Made by a program: the position numbers and the translations under genes | From: Amylibacter sp. | GTDB taxonomy: Bacteria > Pseudomonadota > Alphaproteobacteria > Rhodobacterales > Rhodobacteraceae | NCBI GenBank assembly: GCA_027083485.1 | Contig: JALWOO010000774.1 | Span: 1-11,673, forward strand | Length of the DNA stretch: 11,673 bases | Reading direction: 5' to 3' | Notes under the pieces: model-generated | The model's input: the letters and a program-made list of their open reading frames with translations, nothing else | What the model was told of the DNA's origin: nothing | Databases searched by the model: none | Shown: positions 1 to 5,753 of the stretch, in pieces | Position numbering within the stretch: position 1 is the first letter of the stretch | How the letters are laid out: each line of letters begins with the position of its first letter

Positions 1-2
1 AT

Positions 3-449
3 CCCGAAACCACGCCCGCAAGGGATATCCGCATTATGGCCGAGGTGCCGCCAATCATTATTCCGGATCCGGGCAAGCCGCTGGTGATGAATGTTAAAGT
101 TGGCACAATAACCCAGCAATACCGGATGGTTATTAAACGAAAAGAACAAAAAGCCCTGCGCCAATCAACCGGCAAACGTCTGTTCGTCTACGGGCTGTCC
201 GATATGGACGCGGCGGCGCTGGAACGGCTTCGCAAGAACGCCGATAAAACTACGAGCGGATATCTCAATATTGACGGCGGCGCTTGTTCTCTTGGCCCAA
301 TCAAGGCACGCAAGCTGAAGGGGACGGTCTGGATTAAAACCGCCGAAATGGATACCTATCAGCCGGTTTACACGAATTTCCTGTCAAAGGGCCTCGTGCC
401 GATACGCCCCTGCCCGACAGGTGCGCTAGAGTCCTTTCCCACCGAATAA
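3..449 (+). CDS. Unrecognised small protein, probably the C-terminal part of a gene starting left of the window
   Basis: I do not recognise this protein. The reading frame is open from the left edge to a TAA at 447-449. An ATG at 36 is preceded by AAGGGA at 20-25, about 10 nt upstream, and could be an internal start giving 137 residues, but the frame continues upstream without a stop, so a 5'-truncated gene is at least as likely. From the ATG there is no signal peptide or membrane segment. The visible part has a Pro/Ile-rich beginning (VPPIIIPDPG), a basic stretch (VIKRKEQKALRQSTGKR), then DGGACSLGPIKARKLKG and a Pro/Cys-containing end (VPIRPCPTGALESFPTE). The two cysteines could form a disulfide in a secreted protein. 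From memory, the C-terminal pattern (Cys, then a GP segment, then KTAE with an aromatic) resembles small secreted or lipoprotein-like hypotheticals of Rhodobacterales, but this is only an impression. It is followed at once by two hairpins that probably end transcription. Confidence 0.6.
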   Translation, partial: PETTPARDIRIMAEVPPIIIPDPGKPLVMNVKVGTITQQYRMVIKRKEQKALRQSTGKRLFVYGLSDMDAAALERLRKNADKTTSGYLNIDGGACSLGPIKARKLKGTVWIKTAEMDTYQPVYTNFLSKGLVPIRPCPTGALESFPTE

Positions 450-490
450 CCGTCATTCTGTCCCTCAGATTCCAACAACCGGAATGACGG
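450..490. repeat. Inverted repeat directly after the first gene
   Basis: The arms CCGTCATTC (450-458) and GAATGACGG (482-490) are perfectly complementary over 9 bp, with a 23-nt loop. The left arm begins right after the stop codon of the upstream gene and the right arm ends just before the next hairpin. It has no T-tract of its own, so it may protect the mRNA 3' end or back up the terminator rather than terminate by itself. Confidence 0.55.
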
Positions 491-492
491 CT

Positions 493-530
493 ACCCCGTC
501 CCGCATTGCGGGGCGGGGTTCTTGATTGCT
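493..530 (+). terminator. Rho-independent terminator of the upstream gene
   Basis: A 12-bp GC-rich stem pairs 493-504 with 508-519 around the loop ATT, with a single G-U wobble (T499 with G513). It is followed by TTCTTGATTGCTTT, a moderately T-rich tail. It lies between the first gene and the glycerate kinase, so the kinase probably needs its own promoter in the roughly 50 bp that follow. Confidence 0.72.
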
Positions 531-557
531 TTACCTTTTGATACTCTGCTACACATC

Positions 558-573
558 CCGAAATTCATTTCGG
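558..573. promoter_or_regulatory. Perfect palindrome overlapping the ttuD ribosome binding site
   Basis: CCGAAATTCATTTCGG is a perfect 7+7 inverted repeat with the 2-nt centre TC. Its last two bases are the start of the GGAG Shine-Dalgarno sequence (572-575) of the glycerate kinase gene, whose ATG is at 582. It could be a protein-binding operator, or an mRNA hairpin that limits access to the ribosome binding site. The 2-nt loop would have to open to about 4 nt in RNA. The role is inferred. Confidence 0.4.
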
Positions 574-581
574 AGTCCTCC

Positions 582-1844
582 ATGCACCCTAACCAAATCC
601 TGCGCGATCTTTTTGACACTGCCGTTGCCAAGGCGGACCCGATGCAGGTGATTCCGAAAGCATTGCCACCCAAACCCGACGGCCGCGTGGTGGTTATCGG
701 TGCCGGCAAGGCGTCTGCGCGCATGGCAGAAGCGGTGGAGTCGGTTTGGGGTCCCTGCGAAGGACTGGTAATCACGCGCTACGGCTATTCGCGCCCCTGT
801 CAGGGCATCGAAATTGTCGAGGCCGCGCATCCGGTATCAGATGCCGCCGGCATGAAGGCGACACAGCGGTTGCTGGATTTGCTGGCCGGCCTGACGCCGG
901 ATGATTTCGTTTTGGCACTGATTTCGGGGGGCGGTTCTGCCCTGCTCTGTGCGCCTGCGGGTGAAATGACGCTGGCGGATAAACAGGCGGTGCATCAGGC
1001 ATTGCTGGCCTCGGGCGCACCGATTGGCCAGATGAATGTGGTGCGCAAACATCTAAGCCGCGTCAAAGGCGGGCAATTGGCGGCGGCAACACCGGCCAGA
1101 ATGTTGACGCTGATGATATCGGATGTGCCCGGCGACAATCCCGCCGATATTGCCTCGGGCGTCACTGTTGGCGAGTCCAGCACCCCGCAACAGGCGCTGG
1201 AGATCGTGGAAAAATGGCATATCCGGATACCGGATACAGCGCGTGCGGCCTTGCAACACAGCAGCGTTATTCCTGTCGGTGATCCGCGTCTGGCCCATGT
1301 GGAAAACCGGATTATTGCGGCACCGTCTGCATCGCTGGCCGCCGCAAAAACTCAGGCAGAGGCCTTGGGCATGTCGGTGCGCATATTAGGCGACGCCATT
1401 GAAGGCGAAGCCCGCGATGCAGCGGATGCGCAAATTCAGCAGGCCCTGACGATACAAAAGGAATTGGGAGCCGCAGATCAGCCGGTCTTGTTGCTGTCAG
1501 GCGGGGAATGCACCGTTACGCGGCGCGGTGACGGGGTTGGCGGGCCGAATGCGGAATTTGTGCTGGCAGCTCTGACTGCGCTAAACGCACAGCCGGGCAT
1601 TCATGTGCTGGCCTGCGACACCGACGGGGTTGATGGGGCCGCCGAAGTTGCCGGAGCCTTGATTGGCCCTGACAGCATGGAACGCGCCAGAGAGCGGCAT
1701 ATTGATCCGGCAAAAGCACTGGCAAACAACGATTCGCACAGTTTTTTCGCGATGCTGGAAAGCCAGATCATCACCGGCCCTACCCTGACAAACGTCAATG
1801 ATTTCCGTGCCATTCTGATACAGCCGCTTCAGTCGCGGGGGTAA
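582..1844 (+). CDS. ttuD: Glycerate 2-kinase (MOFRL family, TtuD/GckA type)
   Basis: Members of this family phosphorylate D-glycerate to 2-phosphoglycerate with ATP. Many are annotated as 'hydroxypyruvate reductase TtuD', a historical misnomer. The chosen ATG at 582 has GGAG 6 nt upstream and gives 420 residues, normal for the family; a TTG further upstream (522) lies inside the terminator tail and is unlikely. The N-terminal domain shows VVVIGAGKASARMAEAVE (37-53), EAAHPVSDAAG (80-90), the glycine-rich LISGGGSALLCAP (113-125), and VRKHLSRVKGGQLAAATPA (154-172) followed by ISDVPGDNPADIASG (179-193). The C-terminal MOFRL domain shows LLSGGECTVT (304-313), GVGGPNAEF (318-326), CDTDGVDG (345-352) and TGPTLTNVNDFRA (398-410). 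No key motif is missing. It is a cytoplasmic enzyme that would link glycerate from tartronate semialdehyde, hydroxypyruvate or serine-cycle routes to lower glycolysis. It seems to stand alone, behind a terminator and before a non-coding gap. The family is clear; the exact substrate is inferred. Confidence 0.93.
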   Translation: MHPNQILRDLFDTAVAKADPMQVIPKALPPKPDGRVVVIGAGKASARMAEAVESVWGPCEGLVITRYGYSRPCQGIEIVEAAHPVSDAAGMKATQRLLDLLAGLTPDDFVLALISGGGSALLCAPAGEMTLADKQAVHQALLASGAPIGQMNVVRKHLSRVKGGQLAAATPARMLTLMISDVPGDNPADIASGVTVGESSTPQQALEIVEKWHIRIPDTARAALQHSSVIPVGDPRLAHVENRIIAAPSASLAAAKTQAEALGMSVRILGDAIEGEARDAADAQIQQALTIQKELGAADQPVLLLSGGECTVTRRGDGVGGPNAEFVLAALTALNAQPGIHVLACDTDGVDGAAEVAGALIGPDSMERARERHIDPAKALANNDSHSFFAMLESQIITGPTLTNVNDFRAILIQPLQSRG

Positions 1845-1888
1845 TCCGTCACGAAACGCCCGGAAACATACTGATTTTATTAAATTTG

Positions 1889-1981
1889 TTACGCCAGAAA
1901 AGCGTATATCAGAGTAAAACTGATGAAACCCACCACAAAACCGATGAAAATTCCAGAAGCAAACACGCTCGCAACAACCAT
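1889..1981 (-). CDS. Possible 30-residue single-pass membrane micro-protein
   Basis: An ATG at 1981 reading leftwards to TAA at 1889-1891 encodes 30 residues. Upstream, AGTAGG lies 8 nt from the ATG, a modest Shine-Dalgarno. Nearly the whole peptide is hydrophobic: it starts MVVASVF and ends TLIYAFLA, and it has no charged side chain at all. Residues 10-18 (GIFIGFVVG) form G-x3-G-x3-G, a glycine-zipper pattern typical of packed or oligomeric membrane helices. Known bacterial micro-proteins of this size include small subunits of membrane complexes and type I toxins, but nothing here identifies either. The gene would be monocistronic, with operator-like repeats 46-68 bp upstream of its start. 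A chance ORF is quite possible at this length; the hydrophobic composition and zipper argue for a real one. Confidence 0.35.
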   Translation of the reverse strand: MVVASVFASGIFIGFVVGFISFTLIYAFLA

Positions 1982-2026
1982 GATACTGACCTACTCTTAA
2001 AACGATCCCTATGGACCACCAACACT

Positions 2027-2049
2027 GGACAAACTGTCCGATACAGACA
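2027..2049. promoter_or_regulatory. Overlapping inverted repeats, operator-like
   Basis: GGACA-AAC-TGTCC (2027-2039) is a perfect 5+5 palindrome. It overlaps CTGT-CCGAT-ACAG (2034-2046), and the pattern closes with GACA at 2046-2049, so TGTC/GACA half-sites recur four times in 23 bp. Read on the minus strand, a TATAAC element lies just upstream, which would put the repeats near a transcription start directed at the small minus-strand ORF. Such nested short palindromes are typical of TetR-type operators, but no such regulator is encoded in the window. Confidence 0.33.
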
Positions 2050-2252
2050 CGTTATAGCAGATATCGTGGCGTGCCTTTGTTTCCAATTTGATCTTTCTTT
2101 GTTTATATTTTGGCATAAATAAGGCACACCTCCGGTTTCCCTCCGTATTCCCTTTGATATTTCGATGTTAAGAGGCCTATTCCGAACGCGTTAATGCCCC
2201 CTTACCGCATGGCAGGGAGCAGTCGAATTCCGCTGTAAAAGTCGTTCAAATT

Positions 2253-3803
2253 TTAACCAAAAGCATCCGGCTCGCTGGCTTTGCGCTTGGCCACATAGGC
2301 CTGAAGCGCTTCGTCAATCGCCGGATCCATCATCGGTTGCCGGTATTCCGACAGCATTTTCTGTGCCTTGGTCGCCGCCAGCATCACGGTATCGGGCGCG
2401 CCATCCTCGGACCATGTTTCAAACGGTTTGTAATCCAGTACGTTCGACTTCCAGAAGCTGTTTTTGAAATTGGCCTGTGTATGCGCACAACCCAGATAAT
2501 GCCCGCCCGGCCCGACCTCGGCAATCGCACCCATGGCCTGCGCGTCATCCGACATGTCGATACCTTCGGCCAGCGAATGCAAAACCCCCAGCTGATCCGC
2601 GTCCATCACCAGCTTTTCAATCGAGGCCACAAGCCCCCCTTCAAGCCAGCCCGCCGCATGCAGGCAGAAATTCACCCCGCCCAGCAACGCCGCATTCAAC
2701 GTATTGGCGGTTTCATAGGCCGCCTGCGCATCCGGCAGTTTGGAGCCGCAAAGCCCGCCACCGGAACGGAACGGCAGGTTCAACCGGCGCACAAGCTGCC
2801 CCATGCCATAAAGGATCTTGGAGGCCTCCGGCGTGCCGAACGTAGGTGCCCCCGAATTCATGTCAATCGAGGTTACAAACGCCCCCATAATCACCGGCGC
2901 ACCGGGATTGCACAGCTGGTTATAGGCCACACCGGCCAGCCCCTCGGCCAATGCCTGCGTCAGGGTGCCCGCCACAGACACCGGTGCCATAGCCCCGCCT
3001 ACGATAAAGGGCGACAGGATACAGGCCTGATTGTTTTTCGCATAAACATCCATCGCCCCCATCATGATATCGTCAAAAGTCATCGGCGAATTGACGTTGA
3101 TCAGCGAGGTCATCACGGTTTTATCCATGATCGGACCGCCAAACAGGATTTCCGACATGCGCACGGAATCCTCGGCCCGTTCCGGCGCTGTCACCGACCC
3201 CATATAGGGTTTGTCCGACAGGGTCATATGGGCATAGAGCATATCCAGATGCCGCTTGTTCACCGCAATATCGGTGGGTTCGCAAACCGTGCCGCCGGAA
3301 TGGTGCAGGTATTTGGACATATAGGTCAGCTTTACGATTTTGCGGAAATCATCCATGGTCGCATAGCGCCGCCCGCCCTCCAGATCGCGAATGAACGGCG
3401 GCCCGTAAACCGGTGCCAGCACCATGGAATTGCCCCCCACACGCACATTGCGCGCCGGATTGCGGGCGTGCTGGATGTATTCGCCCGGGGCGGTCTTGAT
3501 CAACTCGCGCGCCAGACCACGCGGCAGGCGCACCCGCTCGCCCTCTACATCCGCCCCCGCATCGCGCCAGCGTTGCAACGCCACCGGATTATCCGGAAAA
3601 TTCACCCCGATTTCTTCCAACACCTGTTCTGCATTGGCCTCAATGATCTGCAAGGCCTCTTCGTTCAGAATTTCAAAGTTGGGAATATTGCGTTCGATGT
3701 ATTTGGCAAATTCCACCTGAATAGCAGTACGCGCAGCACGGCGGGCAGCACCTCCGCCCCCCCGGGCGCGACGACGGACAGGATTTATTGCAGTTTCGGA
3801 CAT
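2253..3803 (-). CDS. MttB-family (trimethylamine methyltransferase-like) corrinoid methyltransferase, non-pyrrolysine
   Basis: The chosen start is the ATG at 3803, with AGAGG 8 nt upstream (reading MSETAINPVR), giving 516 residues, a usual length for the family; the frame is open 52 codons further upstream but without family-like sequence. Members move a methyl group from trimethylamine or a quaternary amine such as glycine betaine to a corrinoid protein. Residues 9-26 are an Arg/Gly/Ala-rich basic leader. The TIM-barrel follows, with recognisable segments YMSKYLHHSGGTVCEPTD (161-178), SLINVNSPMTFDDIMM (233-248), LSPFIVGGAMAPVSVAGT (263-280), SGAPTFGTPEASK (317-329), FRSGGGLCGSKLPDAQAAYE (345-364) and HAAGWLEGGLVASIEK (382-397). 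There is no internal amber codon, so this is the non-pyrrolysine branch, where family work has shown glycine betaine demethylation in some members (MtgB). No corrinoid protein or corrinoid:tetrahydrofolate methyltransferase lies in the window, so the substrate is open. It is divergent from guaA. Confidence 0.9.
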   Translation of the reverse strand: MSETAINPVRRRARGGGGAARRAARTAIQVEFAKYIERNIPNFEILNEEALQIIEANAEQVLEEIGVNFPDNPVALQRWRDAGADVEGERVRLPRGLARELIKTAPGEYIQHARNPARNVRVGGNSMVLAPVYGPPFIRDLEGGRRYATMDDFRKIVKLTYMSKYLHHSGGTVCEPTDIAVNKRHLDMLYAHMTLSDKPYMGSVTAPERAEDSVRMSEILFGGPIMDKTVMTSLINVNSPMTFDDIMMGAMDVYAKNNQACILSPFIVGGAMAPVSVAGTLTQALAEGLAGVAYNQLCNPGAPVIMGAFVTSIDMNSGAPTFGTPEASKILYGMGQLVRRLNLPFRSGGGLCGSKLPDAQAAYETANTLNAALLGGVNFCLHAAGWLEGGLVASIEKLVMDADQLGVLHSLAEGIDMSDDAQAMGAIAEVGPGGHYLGCAHTQANFKNSFWKSNVLDYKPFETWSEDGAPDTVMLAATKAQKMLSEYRQPMMDPAIDEALQAYVAKRKASEPDAFG

Positions 3804-4000
3804 TCTGGAAACCTCTTCACAGGGTATTGTGCCAATAGCGATTTGTTTTTGCCTTTCTATCCCGCCCTGCCGAATACCGGCGGGCAAATTCGCCGCGACA
3901 GTTGCCATGTGCGACATTCCTGTCGTTTTAACCCTTTTTGCCAATCCCCACGCATGCAAACCTACTTGCGCGAATCCGTCTGCCCGCCTACACCGCGCCT
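3804..4000. promoter_or_regulatory. Divergent promoter region between mttB and guaA
   Basis: This 197-bp region must hold the promoters of both divergent genes. Visible elements are a 5+5 palindrome TATTG-TGC-CAATA (3825-3837) in the mttB leader, and a GC-rich inverted repeat CCCGCC/GGCGGG (3861-3866 with 3879-3884). A weak TTGCCA (3902-3907), 18 nt, TTTTAA (3926-3931) arrangement points towards guaA. No guanine riboswitch core was recognised. Promoter assignments are tentative. Confidence 0.35.
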
Positions 4001-5569
4001 ATGACAGATACATCCCATGACCGCCTCCTCATCATCGACTTTGGCTCTCAGGTAACGCAGCTGATCGCGCGCCGCCTGCGTGAATTGAACGTCTATTGCG
4101 AAATCCACCCCTATCAAAAGGTGACCGACGCCTTTCTGGCGGAATTTGCGCCCAAAGCGGTGATCCTCTCCGGTGGCCCGGCCAGCGTGATCGACGAAGG
4201 CTCCCCGCGCCCGCCAAAATCGGTTTTCGATCTGGGCGTGCCGCTGTTGGGGATTTGTTACGGTCAACAGGTGATGATGCATATGCTCGGCGGCAAAGTG
4301 GAAACCGGCCATGGCACCGCCGAATTCGGCCGCGCCTATGTGACCCCGACCCCCGATCATATTGCGCTGCTGGATGGCTGGTTTACAGCGGATGACGACA
4401 AGGAACAGGTCTGGATGTCCCACGGCGATCACGTCAGCGAAATCGCCCCGGGGTTCGAGGTCTACGGCACCTCCCCCAACGCGCCTTTTGCCATCACCGC
4501 CGATGTGTCACGCAATTATTACGCGGTGCAGTTCCATCCGGAAGTCCACCACACCCCGAACGGGGCGAAATTCTATGAAAACTTCGTGCGCCTTGCCGGT
4601 TTTACCGGCGACTGGACCATGGGGGCCTATCGCGAAGAAGCCATTCGCAAAATCCGCGAACAGGTGGGGGATGCCAAGGTCATCTGCGGCCTGTCCGGCG
4701 GGGTGGATTCCTCGGTCGCGGCGGTGCTGATCCATGAGGCCATCGGCGATCAGCTCACCTGTGTGTTTGTCGACCACGGCTTGTTGCGTCAGGGAGAGGC
4801 CCAAGAGGTCGTCACCATGTTCCGCGACAATTACAACATGCCGCTGATCCACGCGGACGAACAGGAATTGTTTCTGGGCGAGCTGGACGGCGTTTCCGAC
4901 CCTGAAACCAAACGCAAAATCATCGGCAAGCTGTTCATCGACGTGTTCCAGAAACACGCAAGCGCCGTTGGCGGGGCAAAATTCCTCGCCCAAGGCACGC
5001 TTTACCCCGATGTGATCGAAAGCGTCAGCTTCTCCGGCGGGCCTTCTGTCACCATCAAAAGCCACCACAACGTCGGTGGCCTGCCCGAAAAGATGGGCCT
5101 GAAGCTGGTGGAACCCCTGCGCGAGCTGTTCAAGGACGAAGTCCGCGCGCTGGGTGTGGAACTGGGATTGCCGAAATCCTTCATTGGCCGCCACCCCTTC
5201 CCCGGACCTGGCCTCGCCATCCGCTGCCCCGGCGAAATCACCCGCGAGAAGCTGGAAATCCTACGCAAGGCGGATGCGGTCTATATCGACCAGATCCGCA
5301 AACACGGGCTGTATGACGAGATTTGGCAAGCTTTCGTCGCCATCCTGCCCGTGCGCACAGTTGGCGTAATGGGCGACGGGCGCACCTATGATTTTGCCTG
5401 CGCCCTGCGCGCGGTGACCTCTGTGGACGGCATGACCGCGGATTACTACCCGTTCAGCCATGACTTCCTCGGCGAAACCGCTACACGGATCATCAACGAG
5501 GTCGAGGGCATCAATCGCGTGACCTATGACATTACGTCCAAACCACCGGGCACCATCGAATGGGAATAA
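4001..5569 (+). CDS. guaA: GMP synthase (glutamine-hydrolysing)
   Basis: GuaA converts XMP to GMP using ATP and ammonia released from glutamine, the last step of guanine nucleotide synthesis. The start at 4001 ([20 protein letters not shown]) matches the usual N-terminus and gives 522 residues, normal for the family; no strong Shine-Dalgarno is visible. A longer TTG start at 3938 would add 21 residues without family-like sequence. The class I glutamine amidotransferase domain carries the nucleophile Cys86 in GICYGQQ (84-90) and the His179/Glu181 pair in QFHPEV (177-182). The ATP-pyrophosphatase domain begins with the P-loop LSGGVDSS (231-238). The C-terminal dimerisation domain ends in the conserved KPPGTIEWE (514-522). 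All catalytic residues are present. It is divergent from the methyltransferase and convergent with the AsmA gene, so it is probably transcribed alone. Confidence 0.98.
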   Translation: MTDTSHDRLLIIDFGSQVTQLIARRLRELNVYCEIHPYQKVTDAFLAEFAPKAVILSGGPASVIDEGSPRPPKSVFDLGVPLLGICYGQQVMMHMLGGKVETGHGTAEFGRAYVTPTPDHIALLDGWFTADDDKEQVWMSHGDHVSEIAPGFEVYGTSPNAPFAITADVSRNYYAVQFHPEVHHTPNGAKFYENFVRLAGFTGDWTMGAYREEAIRKIREQVGDAKVICGLSGGVDSSVAAVLIHEAIGDQLTCVFVDHGLLRQGEAQEVVTMFRDNYNMPLIHADEQELFLGELDGVSDPETKRKIIGKLFIDVFQKHASAVGGAKFLAQGTLYPDVIESVSFSGGPSVTIKSHHNVGGLPEKMGLKLVEPLRELFKDEVRALGVELGLPKSFIGRHPFPGPGLAIRCPGEITREKLEILRKADAVYIDQIRKHGLYDEIWQAFVAILPVRTVGVMGDGRTYDFACALRAVTSVDGMTADYYPFSHDFLGETATRIINEVEGINRVTYDITSKPPGTIEWE

Positions 5570-5571
5570 AA

Positions 5572-5599
5572 GCCCCGCTTTACAAAAGTAAAGCGAGGC
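5572..5599 (+). terminator. Hairpin 2 nt after the guaA stop codon
   Basis: GCCCCGCTTTAC (5572-5583) pairs with GTAAAGCGAGGC (5588-5599) around an AAAA loop, 11 of 12 positions matching (C5575 faces A5596). There is no T-tract after it, so it may be a weak or factor-assisted terminator, or a 3' stabiliser of guaA mRNA. The larger inverted repeat about 65 bp downstream probably does most of the terminating. Confidence 0.5.
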
Positions 5600-5663
5600 A
5601 CTTCGACTTCGACGGTCATCGGCTTCCCAGCCTGTACCGTATGAACAGTCTTGCACTTATTCA

Positions 5664-5743
5664 TTTCGAATTCGTTAAAATATCCCCGCCGGAGGCATTA
5701 TACTTTTATGCCTCCGGCGGGGATATTTATGACGAATTCGAAA
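5664..5743. terminator. 80-bp inverted repeat, probable bidirectional terminator between convergent genes
   Basis: Two nested perfect arms form one long hairpin. The outer 12 bp are 5664-5675 with 5732-5743 (TTTCGAATTCGT and its complement). The inner 21 bp are 5678-5698 with 5708-5728, whose right arm contains GCCTCCGGCGGGGATATTT. They are separated by a small 2/3-nt internal loop and capped by the 9-nt loop TATACTTTT. On both strands the GC-rich part is followed by GATATTT, so either transcript would give a GC stem with a short U-rich tail. It sits between guaA (+) and the AsmA gene (-), 10 bp from the AsmA stop. From memory, the core resembles a sequence found often after genes in Rhodobacterales genomes. 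Confidence 0.75.
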
Positions 5744-5753
5744 GGGGGTCCCG

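Larger units (their letters stand above)
1845..2252. other. 408-bp gap between ttuD and mttB
   Basis: This stretch separates the plus-strand kinase from the 3' end of the minus-strand methyltransferase. It is more AT-rich than its surroundings. It contains a possible 30-codon membrane ORF on the minus strand (1889-1981) and overlapping inverted repeats at 2027-2049. I see no convincing intrinsic terminator for either flanking gene. The two longer overlapping frames here (plus 1886-2122, minus 1909-2127) begin with weak start codons and have unprotein-like compositions. Confidence 0.6.

Noticed and set aside
341..351. Possible tRNA genes, CRISPR arrays, insertion sequences or phage att sites anywhere in the window
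   Set aside because: Reading both strands gave no cloverleaf apart from the tmRNA acceptor domain, no regularly spaced repeats, and no transposase or integrase; coordinates are nominal.
1886..2122. 78-residue plus-strand frame in the ttuD-mttB gap
   Set aside because: It needs a TTG start without a Shine-Dalgarno, and its composition is not protein-like.
1909..2127. 72-residue minus-strand frame in the same gap
   Set aside because: No ribosome binding site or family resemblance; it overlaps the more convincing short hydrophobic ORF in another frame.
2253..3803. Possible pyrrolysine codon in the MttB homolog
   Set aside because: The frame has no internal TAG; the region around 347-364 is read with ordinary codons.
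3815..3835. Sigma-54-like element in front of mttB (TTGGCAC on the minus strand)
   Set aside because: The -24 half is good, but the -12 half reads CCTG where TTGC is required at fixed spacing.
2337..4004. 555-codon open frame on the plus strand opposite the methyltransferase
   Set aside because: It is His/Arg/Pro-rich, has no recognisable motif, and lies antisense to a gene with full family signatures; it is a product of codon bias.
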